In this document: one piece after another, positions 24,165 to 36,189 of the stretch
How positions within the stretch are numbered: position 1 is the stretch's first letter
Layout: the number at the start of each line of letters is the position of its first letter
Assembly: GCF_036711975.1 (NCBI RefSeq)
Contig: NC_091968.1
Coordinates: forward strand, 26,211,001-26,275,000
Source: Onthophagus taurus
Lineage: Eukaryota; Arthropoda; Insecta; Coleoptera; Scarabaeidae
Direction: 5' to 3'
Length of the DNA: 64,000 bases
Notes under the pieces: generated by a model
The model's database searches: none
Told to the model about the DNA's origin: nothing
What the model saw: only the letters and a program-made list of their open reading frames with translations
Made by a program: the position numbers and the translations under genes

Positions 24165-26960
24165 CGTTTTTTAAATAATAAAATCAACTATAATATGAAT
24201 ATTAAAACTGATGGAGAAAAATGTTGTGAATAAAAAATATTCCTAATGTATCAAGAAATCATAATCCACACTTATTTCATACTTATCTCTCACCAGTTTC
24301 TAATGATATGATATAAATCATAAAATGTCAAAATTGGACGATTTTTCTTAATAAAATCAACTATAATATAAATATTAAAACTGATGGAGAAAAATTTTAT
24401 GAATAAAAAATATTCCTAATGCATTAAGAAATCATAATCCACACTTATTTCATACTTATCTCTCACCAGTTTCTAATGATATGATATAAATCATAAAATG
24501 TCAAAATTGGACGATTTTTATTAATAAAATCAACTATAATATAAGTACTAAAACTGATGGAGAAAAATGTTATGAATAAAAAATATTCCTAATGTATCGA
24601 TAAATCATGATCAACACTTATTTCATAGTTATCTCTCAACAGTTTCTAATGATATGGTATAAATCACAAAATGTCAAAATTGGACGATTTTTCTTAATAA
24701 AATCAACTATAATATAAATATTAAAACTGATGGAGAAAAATATTATGAATAGAAAATATTGCTAATGCATCAAGAAATCATAACTCACACTTATTTCATA
24801 CTTATCTTTCACCAGTTGCTAATGATATGGTATAAATCACAAAATGTCAAAATTGGACGATTTTTCTTAATAAAATCAACTATAATATAAATATTAAAAC
24901 TGATGGAGAAAAATGTTATGAATAAAAAATATTCCTAATGCACCAAGAAATCATAATCCATAGTTATTTCATTTTTATCTCTCACCAGTTTCTAATGATA
25001 TGGTATAAATCACAAGATGTCAAAATTGGACGATTTTTCTTAATAAAATCAACTATAATATAAATATTAAAACTGATGGAGAAAAATTTTATGAATAAAA
25101 AATATTCCTAATGCATCAAGAAATCATAATCCACACTTATTTCATACTTATCTCTCACCAGTTTCTAATGATATGGTATAAATCACAAGATGTCAAAATT
25201 GGACGATTTTTCTTAATAAAATCAACTGTAATATAAATATTAAAATTAATAGAGAAAAATGTTATGAATAAAAAATATTCCTAATGCATCAAGAAATCAT
25301 AATCCACACTTATTTCATACTTATCTCTCACCAGTTTCTAATGATATGGTATAAATGATAAAATGTCAAAATTGGACGATTTTCCTTAATAAAATCAACT
25401 ATAATATTAATATTAAAACTTATGGAGAAAAATTTTATGAATAAAAAATATTCCTAATGCATCAAGAAATCATAATCCATAATTATTTCATTTTTATCTA
25501 TCACAAGTTTGTAGTGATATGGCATAAATCACAAAATGTCAAAATTGTACGAATTTCTTAATAAAATTAACTACTAAAAGTGATGGAGAAGGACGTTATG
25601 AATAAAAACTATTCCTAATGTAACGATAAATCATAATCAACACTTATTTCATACTTATCTTGTTGTATTATGTAGTTTATAAATAAGAATAAAAGTAGAA
25701 AACTACCTTACCGACAGACAGATCGAGACACAATGGCGCACAAGCGTGCTTAACAGTATTCTTACAATCAGAGCTTATTATCTTGTAATTAAGGTAGAAC
25801 TGGGTTATTTCAAATATATTATTTTAAACAATTTACAAGTGATTGATTTATAACATATCTATCACCAGTTTCTAGTGATATGGCATAAATCACAAAATGT
25901 CAAAATTATACGATTTTTCTTAATAAAATTAACTACTAAAAGTGATTGAGAAGGACGTTATGAATAAAAACTATTCCTAATGTATCGATAAATCATAATC
26001 AACACTTATTTCATATTTATTTTGTTGTATTATGTAGTTTATAAATAACAATAAAAGTGGAAAACTACCTTACCGACAGACAGATCGAGACACAATGGCG
26101 CACAAGCGTGCTTAACAGTATTCTTACAATCAGAGCTTATTATCTTGTAATTAAGGTAGAACTGGGTTATTTCAAATATATTATTTTAAACAATCTACAA
26201 GTGATTGATTTATAACATATCTATCACCAGTTTCTAGTGATATGGCATAAATCACAAAATGTCAAAATTATACGATTTTTCTTAATAAAATTAACTACTA
26301 AAAGTGATTGAGAAAGACGTTATGAATAAAAACTATTCCTAATGTATCGATAAATCATAATCAACACTTATTTCATATTTATCTTGTTGTATTATGTAGT
26401 TTATAAATAAGAATAAAAGTAGAAAACTACCTTACCGACAGACAGATCGAGACATTATGGCGCACAAGCGTGCTTAACAGAATTCTTACAATCAGAGCTT
26501 ATTATCTTGTTATTACGGTAGAACTGGGTTATTTCATTTTTTTATTTTAAACAATCTACAAGTGATTGATTTAAAACATATCTATCACCAGTTTCTAGTG
26601 ATATGGCATAAATCACAAAATGTCAAAATTGTACGATTTTTCTTAATAAAATTAACTACTAAAAGTGATGGAGAAGGACGTTATGAATAAAAACTATTCC
26701 TAATGTATCAATAAATCATAATCAACACTAATTTCATATTTATCTTGTTGTATTTTGTAGTTTATAAATAAGAATAAAAGTAGAAAACTACCTTACCGAC
26801 AGACAGATCGAGACACAATGGCGCACAAGCGTGCTTAAGAGTATTCTTACAATCAGAGCTTATTATCTTGTTATTAAGGTAGAACTGGGTTATTTCAAAT
26901 ATATTATTTTAAACAATCTACAAGCGATTGATTTATAACATATCTATCACCAGTTTCTGT
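24165..26960. repeat. 173 bp satellite with a 361 bp higher-order section
   Basis: The basic unit (about 173 bp) includes aaaactgatggagaaaaatg, ttatgaataaaaaatattcc, aagaaatcataatccacac and aaaatgtcaaaattggacg. From 24165 to about 25660 it repeats as simple monomers (about 8-9 copies). From 25661 to 26960 each monomer carries a 195 bp insert, giving a period of about 361 bp over four copies. The same satellite family occupies 32.4-35.1 kb. Confidence 0.92.
25661..25855. mobile_element. solo LTR (copia-like ends) captured by the satellite; copies at 26023, 26385, 26746
   Basis: 195 bp starting TGTTGTATTATG and ending TTATAACA, so TG...CA ends, flanked by a 5 bp direct repeat TATCT at 25656-25660 and 25856-25860. 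Removing the insert and one TATCT restores the normal satellite phrase ttatctatcaccag. TGTTG...AACA ends and 5 bp duplications are typical of Ty1/copia LTRs. Further copies lie at 26023-26217, 26385-26578 and 26746-26940, all at the same place in the monomer. No internal retrotransposon sequence is present. Confidence 0.78.
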
Positions 26961-27029
26961 GAGTGATATGGCATATATTACAAAATGTCAAAAATTTGGA
27001 TACTGACAGATATTTAAATTTTATTTATG

Positions 27030-27335
27030 TCAAGCTAGATACTGCTTGCACAAGACTATGCTGCTTATTGAAGAGTAAATACTATTGGTAGAAAATTGGA
27101 TAGTGGAGCTAGAAGACTAGATACTGCTTGTACATGATAATATGGCTTGCAGAAGAATACATAGTCTTGATGGAAGATTGGATACTGCAGGTAGAACATT
27201 AGATGCTGCTTGCATAATATTAGAAGTTCTGTTCGCAGAAGACTAGATACTGTTTGCATAAGACTAGATATGGCTTGTTCAAGAATACATAACGTTGGCA
27301 GAAGACTATATATTGCTAGTAAAGACTAGATAGTG
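27030..27335. repeat. minisatellite, ~25-30 bp units, right block
   Basis: Continuation of the block at 23690-24010 with the same tagatactgcttg / gaagaatacata phrases. It shows no coding signal in any frame. Confidence 0.7.
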
Positions 27336-27339
27336 CTCA

Positions 27340-27735
27340 TCGTTTCAAAGCACGATATAAAATACCGTCTCTATTAATGATGACACTCTATTAATCATTC
27401 TAAGGCTAGTTTAATGGCATTCATAATAACCAGATTAAAATTGATTCGATTCTTTCATTTGAGGAGATTTGAAAGTGAAAGTTTGTCAAAAAAGAATTGA
27501 TACAGCAAAATAAGACTCTTAGATATTGTCGACTTTGGCCAGAACACTGGTTAAATCATTAATTACTTCTTGTCATTTATTATTTTGAATAATAATGTAC
27601 TAGTTGATGTAAAAGTGGTTGCCTACACATTTAGTTATTTAAATTTTTAAATATTTTATTGGAAACCAACGATAACAAGAAACAGACAACATACAATTTA
27701 AATAATTCTTATAAATAATAAAATTTGAGTTTAAT
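27340..27735. other. 3' region of glycine-rich gene A
   Basis: No gene seen. On the minus strand an AATAAA (27655-27660 as tttatt) lies about 75 bp below the stop codon of gene A and is the likely poly(A) signal. Confidence 0.55.
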
Positions 27736-28685
27736 TTAACAATGGTCATGACCACCATAACCGCCGCCGCCACCATGACCGCCGTAATCTCCAATGTGAC
27801 CACCGCCGTGACCCCAATCATGGCCGCCATCGTCTCCACCATGGCCCCAACCGTAACCACCATCATCATGGCCACCATAATCTCCACCGTGACCACCGTA
27901 ATCACCTCCATGACCACCGTAATCACCTCCATGGCCACCGTAATCACCACCATGACCTCCACCACCACCTCCTCCATGTCCTCCACTACCTCCGCCATGA
28001 CCTCCACTGCCACCACCTCCGTGGCCTCCTCCTCCGTATCCGCCATGTCCTCCACCGCCTCCACTACTTCCACCATGACCTCCACCGCCACCACCTCCAT
28101 GGCCGCCTCCTCCTCCATGTCCACCACCACCACCTCCGTGCCCGCCGCCTCCGTAACCACCATGGCCTCCTCCTCCACTTCCTCCATGTCCTCCACTACT
28201 TCCGCCATGACCTCCTCCGCCACCACCTCCGTGTCCTCCTCCTCCATGTCCTCCGCCACCTCCACCGTGTCCACCACCACCTCCGTGTCCTCCACCGCCT
28301 CCTCCTCCATGCCCACCACCTCCGTATCCACTATGACCTCCTCCGCCACCACCTCCGTGACCTCCACCGCTTCCTCCTCCGTGTCCACCGCCTCCATATC
28401 CACCATGACCTCCTCCGCCACTACCACCGTGACCTCCACCGCCTCCTCCTCCGTGTCCACCGCCTCCGTATCCACCATGACCTCCTCCGCCACTACCACC
28501 GTGACCACCACCGCCTCCTCCTCCATGTCCACCGTGTCCTCCGCCGCCACCACCTCCGTGACCTCCACCACCTCCTCCTCCATGTCCACCGCCTCCGTAT
28601 CCACCATGACCTCCTCCGCCACCACCACCGTGACCACCACCGCCTCCTCCTCCATGTCCACCGCCACCACCTCCATGTCCGCCAC
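27736..28685 (-). CDS. glycine/histidine-rich protein A (last exon)
   Basis: The frame that reads as a protein is G-rich: blocks of 3-7 Gly separated by His or Tyr (GGHGGGGG, GGYGGGGH and similar), ending in WGHGGGHIGDYGG...YGGHDHC and TAA at 27736. That is about 315 residues. Glycine-rich, His/Tyr-punctuated proteins of this kind are common insect cuticle or secreted matrix proteins; the role here is inferred. The frame meets TAA directly above the first GGT, and a pyrimidine-rich acceptor (aattctttttaag) ends at 28686, so an upstream exon in phase 1 must supply the start and signal peptide. I could not find it between here and gene B. Unit-length variation suggests slippage. Confidence 0.6.
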
Positions 28686-28899
28686 CTTAAAAAGAATTGA
28701 AAATAAAAATTAAGTCAACTTGGCGTGACTCGTTTTGGCAAATATAATAATAATAATAATATATGTTTATTGATGATGTGACAATAATAATTAAAATAGT
28801 ACAATTCAAAACAAAATAGCTTTAACCTTATTACTTATTATATACATAATGAGTTTTACAATATACTCAACAAGCACATCATCAAAAATCAAAATTAGT

Positions 28900-29381
28900 C
28901 GTGTTAAGTACAAAATTTTTTGTAATTCGCTACGGTAATGGAAGCTATAACAGTACTCAAACGGGTGCTGTAATGAGACTCCTTACAGCATCCGATGCTG
29001 TAATGAGATTTTAGTAACATTTTATGGAACCAGTTCAAGTTGGTGACATTGGGTCATTAATTTTTCTAGTTGTCAATGTGACAATTTTTGTCTATGGATG
29101 TTTAAACACGTTCTTAGCATCGAATACAAGGTCCACAATGATGAGGACATTGACTCTGAGCAATTTCTCTTATTTTGGGAGGTGTACATCAAACATTTTT
29201 TTCAGGTGAATATATTTTGTGTTTTGACAGTTTCTAATTGTCAATTCAAAGTTTCTATTTTCAAGTGTTCCGGTGTTACCAACTGCTGCATACCTATTTC
29301 CCTACATTGCCAAAATTTACTTTATTTTTGTTAAAAAAAAGTATAAAAACGCGAATTACAAAAAATAGCATAAAAAACACG
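28900..29381. mobile_element. non-autonomous inverted-repeat element, ~482 bp
   Basis: The left end is cgtgttaagtacaaaatttt plus ttgtaattcgc; the right end is the inverse (gcgaattacaaaaaatagc...aacacg) with a few mismatches, so about 31 bp of inverted terminus. The interior has short open frames (29024-29334) without recognisable domains. The same left-end phrase gtgttaagtacaaaatttt recurs at 30003 next to another element. Confidence 0.55.
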
Positions 29382-30016
29382 TTTCATAAGACTTAAAGCA
29401 CTCATTCATTAAAAAACTCGTGGCTTCGCCACTCGTTTTTCAACTTGAATTCGTGCATTTCAAGCGTGTCTTACGAAACTTGTTTTTTAATATACTATTA
29501 CCTAATTCCGTTATGAAATCGTTATTTATATTACAAGTGGGCTAGAAACATAATTACTGTACGAGTGTGGTAATCACACGAGTACTGTAATTATGCTCTA
29601 GCACACGTGTGATATACAACATTTTATCTACGACTGCTAAAAATTACTTAAAAATCAATTTTTTTAAAAAGGTCTATTTTGACATTGACATATAAAAATA
29701 TTTTGAAATGATTGTTGACAATTTTGAATTAATGTCAGTTTCAATAACACGTTTATTCATCTGGAATAAGTGTTTCGAAATGTAAAAACATAACAATTAA
29801 TGTTTATAATAAATAGTCTTGTTCTAATTAGGCTAATGAACTTCATTATATAACTCAAATCACCTCAAATGAGTGTGGTAATGATAACTTATCCAAGCAG
29901 TCGTAGATAACAGTTATTTATGCAACCAGTTATGAAAAGACTAATTTTTCGAAGCGAGTTTTGCAAATTACGCGAGTTAAACAAAATTAGACGTTTCATA
30001 ACGTGTTAAGTACAAA

Positions 30017-30271
30017 ATTTTATCTAATTCCATTGAAAAAGTAATTTTTATTCAAAATTTGACTTATTACGTAATGATTTCATTACATCACTAGTTATAA
30101 AAAAAGTAACTATTAATTTTTTATAACTAGTAATGTAATGATTTTATTACATCACTAGTGATGTAATGAATTCCATTACCTGACTACAAATTGATAAATT
30201 GACATCTGTCACTAATAGAATATGTCAAATTTTGAAGAAAAATTCCTTTTTTCAATGGAATTAGATAAAAT
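30017..30271. mobile_element. MITE, 255 bp, ~45 bp inverted ends
   Basis: Starts attttatctaattccattg and ends with the inverse caatggaattagataaaat. The match runs inward to caaaatttgac / gtcaaattttg. The centre is a second palindrome set (ttacatcactagtgatgtaa at about 30148). Non-coding. Confidence 0.75.
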
Positions 30272-30635
30272 AAATTAATAAATAAAATAATTTTATAGAA
30301 ACGTTTCGTAATAGAACATGATCGATATTAATTAGATTGCTCAATTTCTTTGGCGTTAAGTAACCGATTTAGAAAAAAAAAATTTAGTAATTGAAACTGG
30401 AACTAAAATGTAAAACATAACGGTGATCTAATAAAGTTAATAAAACAAAGGAAATTAATATCTCTACTTGAAGGTTGCACTTTTTGCATTAATAATACTG
30501 TATTAATGCAAATTAAACCGTAATTTTAATAAAGTGAGTCATAAATAATAAGAAATTGGTTTATAATTAAAATTATGTATATTCCTTCATTGTTGAAATA
30601 CAAGATTAATTTTATAATAATTTGTTTAAATTTAT
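30272..30635. other. AT-rich 3' flank of glycine-rich gene B
   Basis: No gene seen. An AATAAA on the minus strand overlaps the stop codon of gene B (30631-30636). Confidence 0.5.
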
Positions 30636-31598
30636 TTAATGCTTACCACCGCCTCCGTGGCCACCCCCTCCTCCGCCTCCACTGCTTGATTCATCGCTAT
30701 GACTATTTCCCCATTTTTTATGCCCGGAGTCACCACCTTTCTTTCCATATTTCTCACCGTGGGAATAACTTTCTTCATGTCCACCACCATTTTTATGTCC
30801 TTTATCGTCATGATAATGTCCCCCTTTTTCATGATGTCCCTTTTTGCCATAATGATCTTCGTGATGTCCTCCTTTAGAATGTCCTCCTTTCTGTTCACCT
30901 CCCTTCTTGTAACCATCTTCATGGTGGAAACCACCTCCTTTTTCGTGATGTCCTTCGTCGTGATCTTCGTCGTAGAAATGAGTTTCTTTTTTATAAGCTT
31001 CCGATTTCTTTATTTGATGTCCTCCATTGGTGCTGTGTCCTTTTTTGTATTCACCTTTTTCGCCGAAATCGCTTCCTTTTTCACCCTTTTCACCTTTTTC
31101 GTGATGGGCATGATAACCATCGTCGTGGTGGCTCCCTTTTTTGCTACCACCTTCTTCGCCATAATGTCCTTTATGTCCTTCTTTGTCATGGTGACCTTTT
31201 TCACCTTTTTCATAATCATGGTAACCTTTATAACCTTTTTCTCCTTTATCACCTTTTTCACCGAAATGACCAGAATGATTTTCGCTACCTCCTCCGTGTT
31301 TGAATGATGAGGAACCTCCTCCACCACCACCACCACCTCCTCCATGACCTCCACCACCTCCTCCGTGACCTCCACCACCTCCTCCATGTCCTCCACCACC
31401 TCCTCCATGTCCTCCACCGCCACCTCCTCCATGTCCTCCACCGCCACCTCCTCCTCCATGTCCTCCACCTCCTCCTCCTCCATAACTACTAGCAGATGCA
31501 ATTAAATCATCTCTTTTTTGTCTAGTAATTTCTTTAGATGAAACTAGATAAATTGTGGTGGCTAAAAGACCAAAAACTAATAGTTTTTGGTGGTTCAT
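30636..31598 (-). CDS. secreted glycine/histidine/lysine-rich protein B, insect family
   Basis: 320 residues. MNHQKLLVFGLLATTIYLVSS is a clear signal peptide, followed by a basic RQKR site. Residues ~38-105 are Gly runs broken by His (GGGGGGGHGGGG). The rest is a Lys/Glu/His/Gly-rich region with collagen-like G-x-y phrases (GEKGDKGEKGYKGYHDYEKG, EGHKGHYGEEGG), closing in GGGGHGGGGKH. The EKGEKGYKGYHDYEKGEKGHHDKEGHKG core is one I recognise as conserved across insects, with no assigned biochemical role; a cuticle or extracellular-matrix job is an inference. The frame stays open for 45 codons upstream, but the TATA box at 31656 places transcription start near 31628, just above this ATG, which settles the start. 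Gene A is its neighbour on the same strand. Confidence 0.85.
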   Translation of the reverse strand: MNHQKLLVFGLLATTIYLVSSKEITRQKRDDLIASASSYGGGGGGGHGGGGGGGGHGGGGGGGHGGGGGGHGGGGGGHGGGGGGHGGGGGGGGGGSSSFKHGGGSENHSGHFGEKGDKGEKGYKGYHDYEKGEKGHHDKEGHKGHYGEEGGSKKGSHHDDGYHAHHEKGEKGEKGSDFGEKGEYKKGHSTNGGHQIKKSEAYKKETHFYDEDHDEGHHEKGGGFHHEDGYKKGGEQKGGHSKGGHHEDHYGKKGHHEKGGHYHDDKGHKNGGGHEESYSHGEKYGKKGGDSGHKKWGNSHSDESSSGGGGGGGHGGGGKH

Positions 31599-31655
31599 GT
31601 TTGCAGTGAACTGCTTCAAGTTGAATACTGATTTGTATTTGAAAGATTTTGTGAA

Positions 31656-31661
31656 TTTATA
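31656..31661 (-). promoter_or_regulatory. TATA box of glycine-rich gene B
   Basis: Reads GATATAAATTC on the minus strand. About 30 bp downstream is an initiator-like TATTCAAC (near 31625), then about 30 nt of leader to the ATG at 31598. Confidence 0.6.
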
Positions 31662-32370
31662 TCGCCCGTTTTGGTCGGAAAAAGATGACAAAAAATCCAA
31701 CAATTTCTTAGTTGATCTCATTGCTTTCACCACGCTCCAATTTTACGCCCAACAACGATTCTGGTTGGGCAGGTGTACGGACGGAGTGTGCAATACGCGG
31801 ATTTCACGCTTGTTTATCGATTAGTCGTTTTGTTTTTAAGTAATAATTACGTTTTCTTGAAACGATATTCGTTTTTGGACAGTTATTAGGTTGTAGGCAT
31901 ATTAAAACAAATTTTAAAGGAAATTAAACCGGTTGTGAATTAATAATGAAAGGAAATCGGTATGTAAGTTGTGTTTATATGAGTGTGGATTTGTCGAGAT
32001 TAGATCGTAGAAAGGGATATGGAACTAATCGAAAATTGATGGATTGTGGGAAAGTATTTTATTAAAATTTGTGTTAAGTTTAAAAATAAAAATGTTTTGG
32101 TTTGAAAAATTTTTACTTAATAGATTAGAGTTACATAAATTTAAATTTTATTGTGTTTCTTGTCCATAACCGTCATGGTGTTTCTTAATTCTCCGTTATT
32201 AATTTGCGGAAAATTCTCGATTTGTTTTGTCCCAATAGTTTTGCTCAATAAGTCGATCATATTTTGTAAAGTCAATTTTGTAAAGTTATTGTAAAAAAGT
32301 CTATTTGAACAAGAACAATAAACATCTCAATTTTATTTTCTTATCGTTTATACTATTATCAGAGATTATT
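31662..32370. other. upstream region of gene B, no other gene seen
   Basis: 31662-31830 is GC-richer and may hold upstream promoter elements (cgcccaacaacgattctgg). The rest is AT-rich and unremarkable up to the satellite edge. Confidence 0.5.
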
Positions 32371-32374
32371 AACA

Positions 32375-34602
32375 TAAAACACAAAGTGTCAAAATTTGAC
32401 CATTTTTCTTAATAAATTGAACTACTTATAACGTAAGTACTAAAACTGATGGAGAAGAACGTTATGAATAAAAAATATTGCTAATGCATCAAGAAATTAT
32501 AATTCATAATTATTTCATAGTTATCTATCATCAGTTTTTAGTGATATAGCATAAATCACAAAATGTCAAAATTAGACGATTTTTCTTAATAAAATTAACT
32601 ATAACGAATGTACTAAAAGTGATGGAGAAAAATGTTATGAATAAAAAATATTGCTAATGCATCAATAAATCATAATGCATAATTATTTCATATTTATCCA
32701 TCACCAGTTTTTAGTGATATGGCATAAATCACAAAATGTGAAACTTGGGCGATTTTCCTTAATAAAATCTATTATAATATGAGTAGTAATATTGATGGAG
32801 AAAATCGTTATGAATAAAAAATATTCCTAATACATCAAGAAATCATCATCCATAATTATTTCATATTTATCTATCATCAGTTTTTAGTAATATAGCATAA
32901 ATCACAAAATGTCAAAATTGACGATTTTTCTTAATAAAATGAACTACTTATGTATAACGTAAGTACTAATACTGATGGAGAAGAATGTTATGAATAAAAA
33001 ATATTGCTAATGCATCAAGAAATCATCATCCATAATCATTTCATATTTATTTATCATCAGTTTTTAGCGATATAGCATAAATCACAAAATATCAAAATTG
33101 GACAATTTTCCTTAATAAAATCAACTATAACGTATGTACTAAAAATGATATGAATAAAAAGTATTCCTACTGCATTAAGAAACCATAATCCATCATTATA
33201 TCATATCTATTTATATTCAGTTTCTAATGATATAGCATAAACCACAAAATGCCAAAATTGGACGATTTTCCTTAATAAAATCTACTATAATATGAGTAGT
33301 AATATTGATGGAGAAAAATGTTATGAATAAAAAATATTCATAATGCATCAAGAAATCATAATCCACACTTATTTCATACTTATCTCTTACTAGTTTCTAA
33401 TGATATGATATAAATCATGAAATGTCAAAATTGGAAGATTTTTCTTAATAAAATCAACTACAATATAAATATTAAAACTGATGGAGAAAAATATTATGAA
33501 TAAAAAATATTCCTACTGCATCAAGAAACCATAATCCATAATTATATCATATCTATTTACATTCAGTTTCTAATGATATAGCATAAATCACAAAATGTCA
33601 AAAAAAGACGATTTTTCTTAATAAAATCAACTATAATATAAATATTAAAACTAATGGAGAAAAATGTTATGAATAAAAAATATTCCTAATGCACCAAGAA
33701 ATCATAATCCACACTTATTTCATACTTATCTCTTACTAGTTTCTAATGATATGATATAAATCATGAAATGTCAAAATTGGACGATTTTTCTTAAAAAAAT
33801 CAACTATAATATAAATATTAAAACTGATGGAGAAAAATGTTATGAATAAAAAATATTCCTAATGTATCGATAAATCATGATCAACACTTATTTCATATTC
33901 ATCTCTCACCAGTTTTTAATGATATGGTATAAATCACATAATGTCAAAATTGGACGATTTTTCTTAATAAACTCAACTATAATATAAATATTAAAACTGA
34001 TGGAGAAAAATGTTATGAATAGAAAATATTGCTAATGCATCAAGAAATCATAACCCACACTTTTTTCATACTTATCTTTCACCAGTTTCTAATGATATGG
34101 TATAAAACACAAAATGTCAAAATTGGACGATTTTTCTTAATAAAATCACCTATAATATAAATATAAAAAAATGATGGAGAAAAATGTTATGAATAGAAAA
34201 TATTGCTAATGCATCAAGAAATCATAACCAACACTTATTTCATACTTATCTTTCACCAGTTTCTAATGATATGGCATAAATCACAAAATGTCAAAATTGG
34301 ACGATTTTTCTTAATAAAAGCAACTATAATTATAAGTACTAAAACTGATGGAGAAAAATGTTATGAATAAAAAGTATTTCTAATACACCAAGAAATCATA
34401 ATCCACACTTATTTCATACTTATCTCTCACCAGTTTCAGTATAAATCACAAAATGTCAAAATTGGACGATTTTTCTTAATAAAATCAACTATAATATAAA
34501 TATTAAAACTGGAGAAAAATGTTATGAATAGAAAATATTGTTAATGCATCAAGAAATCATCATCCATTATTATTTCAGATTTATCTATCACCATTTTCTA
34601 GT
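32375..34602. repeat. 173 bp satellite, second array (~13 copies)
   Basis: Same unit as at 24.2 kb (aaaactgatggagaaaaatg, ttatgaataaaaaatatt, aaaatgtcaaaattggacg). Monomers in the first 900 bp are more diverged and variable in length; from about 33300 they are close to those of the first array. A partial monomer continues at 35046-35115 after the inserted MITE. None of the monomers here carries the LTR insert. Confidence 0.9.
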
Positions 34603-34610
34603 GATATAGC

Positions 34611-35045
34611 CTTTGATTATATATAATATGGATTGAGCTAACTGAATATATCTACTAACAAAAATGTGTCTCAAGGTGAATAGACGCAGATGGAAAGCGA
34701 TAATGTGAAAGTGTAACAAAGATGGACATAAAACGGTACTAAACAGACGGGCACATACGCACAAAAGTGTCAAACCTCTTCCATTTGACGTTTATCGTTT
34801 TGTTGTGTCACAGCCAGTCACACCGTTATGTTTAAAAATGTATTGTTTCGTGTGCAAAGTTCGCGATAATACAGTTTCACATCACCTGTAAGTATTATAA
34901 ATGTTACTTCTAATTGATAGTTTTTTATCTTATAAATTAACGCACGCCCATTATATGTCAGTACGCTTCTATGTCTATCTCGGTTCGATCACCTTGCGCA
35001 AGCTATCTCTCTCGTTGGCTCAATCCATATTATATATAATCAAAG
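34611..35045. mobile_element. non-autonomous DNA transposon, 435 bp, 8 bp target duplication
   Basis: Perfect 28 bp inverted ends starting CTTTGATTATATATAATATG. It is flanked by the 8 bp direct repeat GATATAGC at 34603-34610 and 35046-35053. The satellite monomer is interrupted exactly there (gatatagc then ataaa resumes), which proves insertion. An 8 bp duplication points to the hAT or P superfamily. Short open frames inside have no domain. Confidence 0.88.
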
Positions 35046-35119
35046 GATATAGCATAAAATCCAAATGGTCAAAATTTGACGATTTTCTTTAATAAAATCT
35101 ACTATAATATATAACAACC

Positions 35120-35600
35120 AAGTTCAAGTGAAAACATGTTAACAGAAGAAATTAGAAATGAAACAACGATTAAAAGGCAGTTATATGAAGGAGTCGTAAA
35201 TGGGGCTGTTACTCCTAAAGCCTATAAAAATTTCTGTCAGTAAAACACAGAAATTGAAAGATCAAAAAAGGCTTCGTATACTAACTATATTGAAAATTCT
35301 ATATTAATGCATTCAGGAGATGCAAAAAATCAAATAATTATTTTGATCTAAACGTATTTCGACTAGTGTATGAAAATGATATAGGTAGATGTACTTAATG
35401 CTGCTAATGCATATTTCATAAATAGTGTATAAATTTCTTTCGCATTTTATTTAAGTGATGCAATAGAACTTCTTTTCTGATGCTCTCTCTGAACCATTGA
35501 GTAATGTTATCAATTTGTCCTTTTCTACGGGCGTTTTTCCAGCAAGCGTTAAAAAAACAGTAATTAAACCATTGTATAAGAAAGAAGATCGATATTGTAA
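35120..35600 (+). pseudogene. non-LTR reverse transcriptase relic
   Basis: Near 35490-35595 one frame reads EPLSNVINLSFSTGVFPASV followed by KKTVIKPLYKKEDR. This is the conserved block at the start of the fingers region in jockey/CR1-type reverse transcriptases (S-x-G-x-F-P ... K-P-L-Y-K-K-x-D). Upstream frames such as RQLYEGVVNGAVTPKAYKNF and KKASYTNYIENSILM may be decayed linker sequence, but are weaker. No catalytic YADD is left. Confidence 0.6.
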
Positions 35601-35608
35601 GTAGAAAA

Positions 35609-36081
35609 TTAATCAAGCTTTTTAAAGTAATCCGTAATTTTCTTTTGGCTTAAAGTGGACAACCGCTCTTTGTCGAAAAAATCTTCTATTAAATGTAAAG
35701 AATTATGAATATTATTTGGAACATTCTCTCTTGATTATACAAAGGTTTCAAGCTTTCTAAGAGACGAATAAGCTTCATCAAATGTAGGCATAACCATAAG
35801 TATTTCATTTTCAAGATTCTCACCCTCATCTCATTCTGAAACAATAAGAACGTTAGGTTTGTTTTGGTTCAAGAGTCTGTAGTTTCTGAGTCTATGTGGT
35901 TTGATTCTGTAGTTAAAATTACTTACAGAGCGGATTCGAATATTTTATTCTTTACTAAATTCGACTTATAGAAGTAAAATTCGAAGGAAACACATTTGAA
36001 ACCTAATCAAATGCTTGAGCTTATGAAAATTATATAAGGATAATTCGAGATATAGAAGTTCGAGTTAGGGGAATTTCACTG
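35609..36081 (-). mobile_element. pogo/Tigger-like element relic
   Basis: The right end (minus-strand 5' end) reads CAGTGAAATTCCCCTAACTC next to TA, as in pogo/Tigger ends that insert at TA. In minus-strand frame, 35609-35860 reads MPTFDEAYSSLRKLETFV, a stop, then SRENVPNNIHNSLHLIEDFF and ITDYFKKLD, the style of Tigger/CENP-B-type transposase C-termini. The helix-turn-helix and DDE core are missing, so the copy is internally deleted and dead. Confidence 0.6.
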
Positions 36082-36189
36082 TACTTATAACGTCAATAGT
36101 AATTAGATCTTCTTCATTATCTCCAATATTAATTTAAAATTTTATAAAAACCGTTTTTTATTTTGATTTTTTGACAATACCTGTCAAAT

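Noticed and set aside
27742-28713. A 323-codon Thr/Ser-rich frame on the plus strand and a 348-codon Val/Glu/Met-rich frame on the minus strand
   Set aside because: Both are other frames of the glycine-rich repeat. GGN-rich DNA lacks stops in most frames, and only the G/H/Y frame has protein-like structure and an ending like its neighbour gene.
30699-31307. Long open frames on both strands over glycine-rich gene B
   Set aside because: Shadows of the low-complexity coding sequence. The minus-strand frame with signal peptide, promoter and conserved core is the gene.
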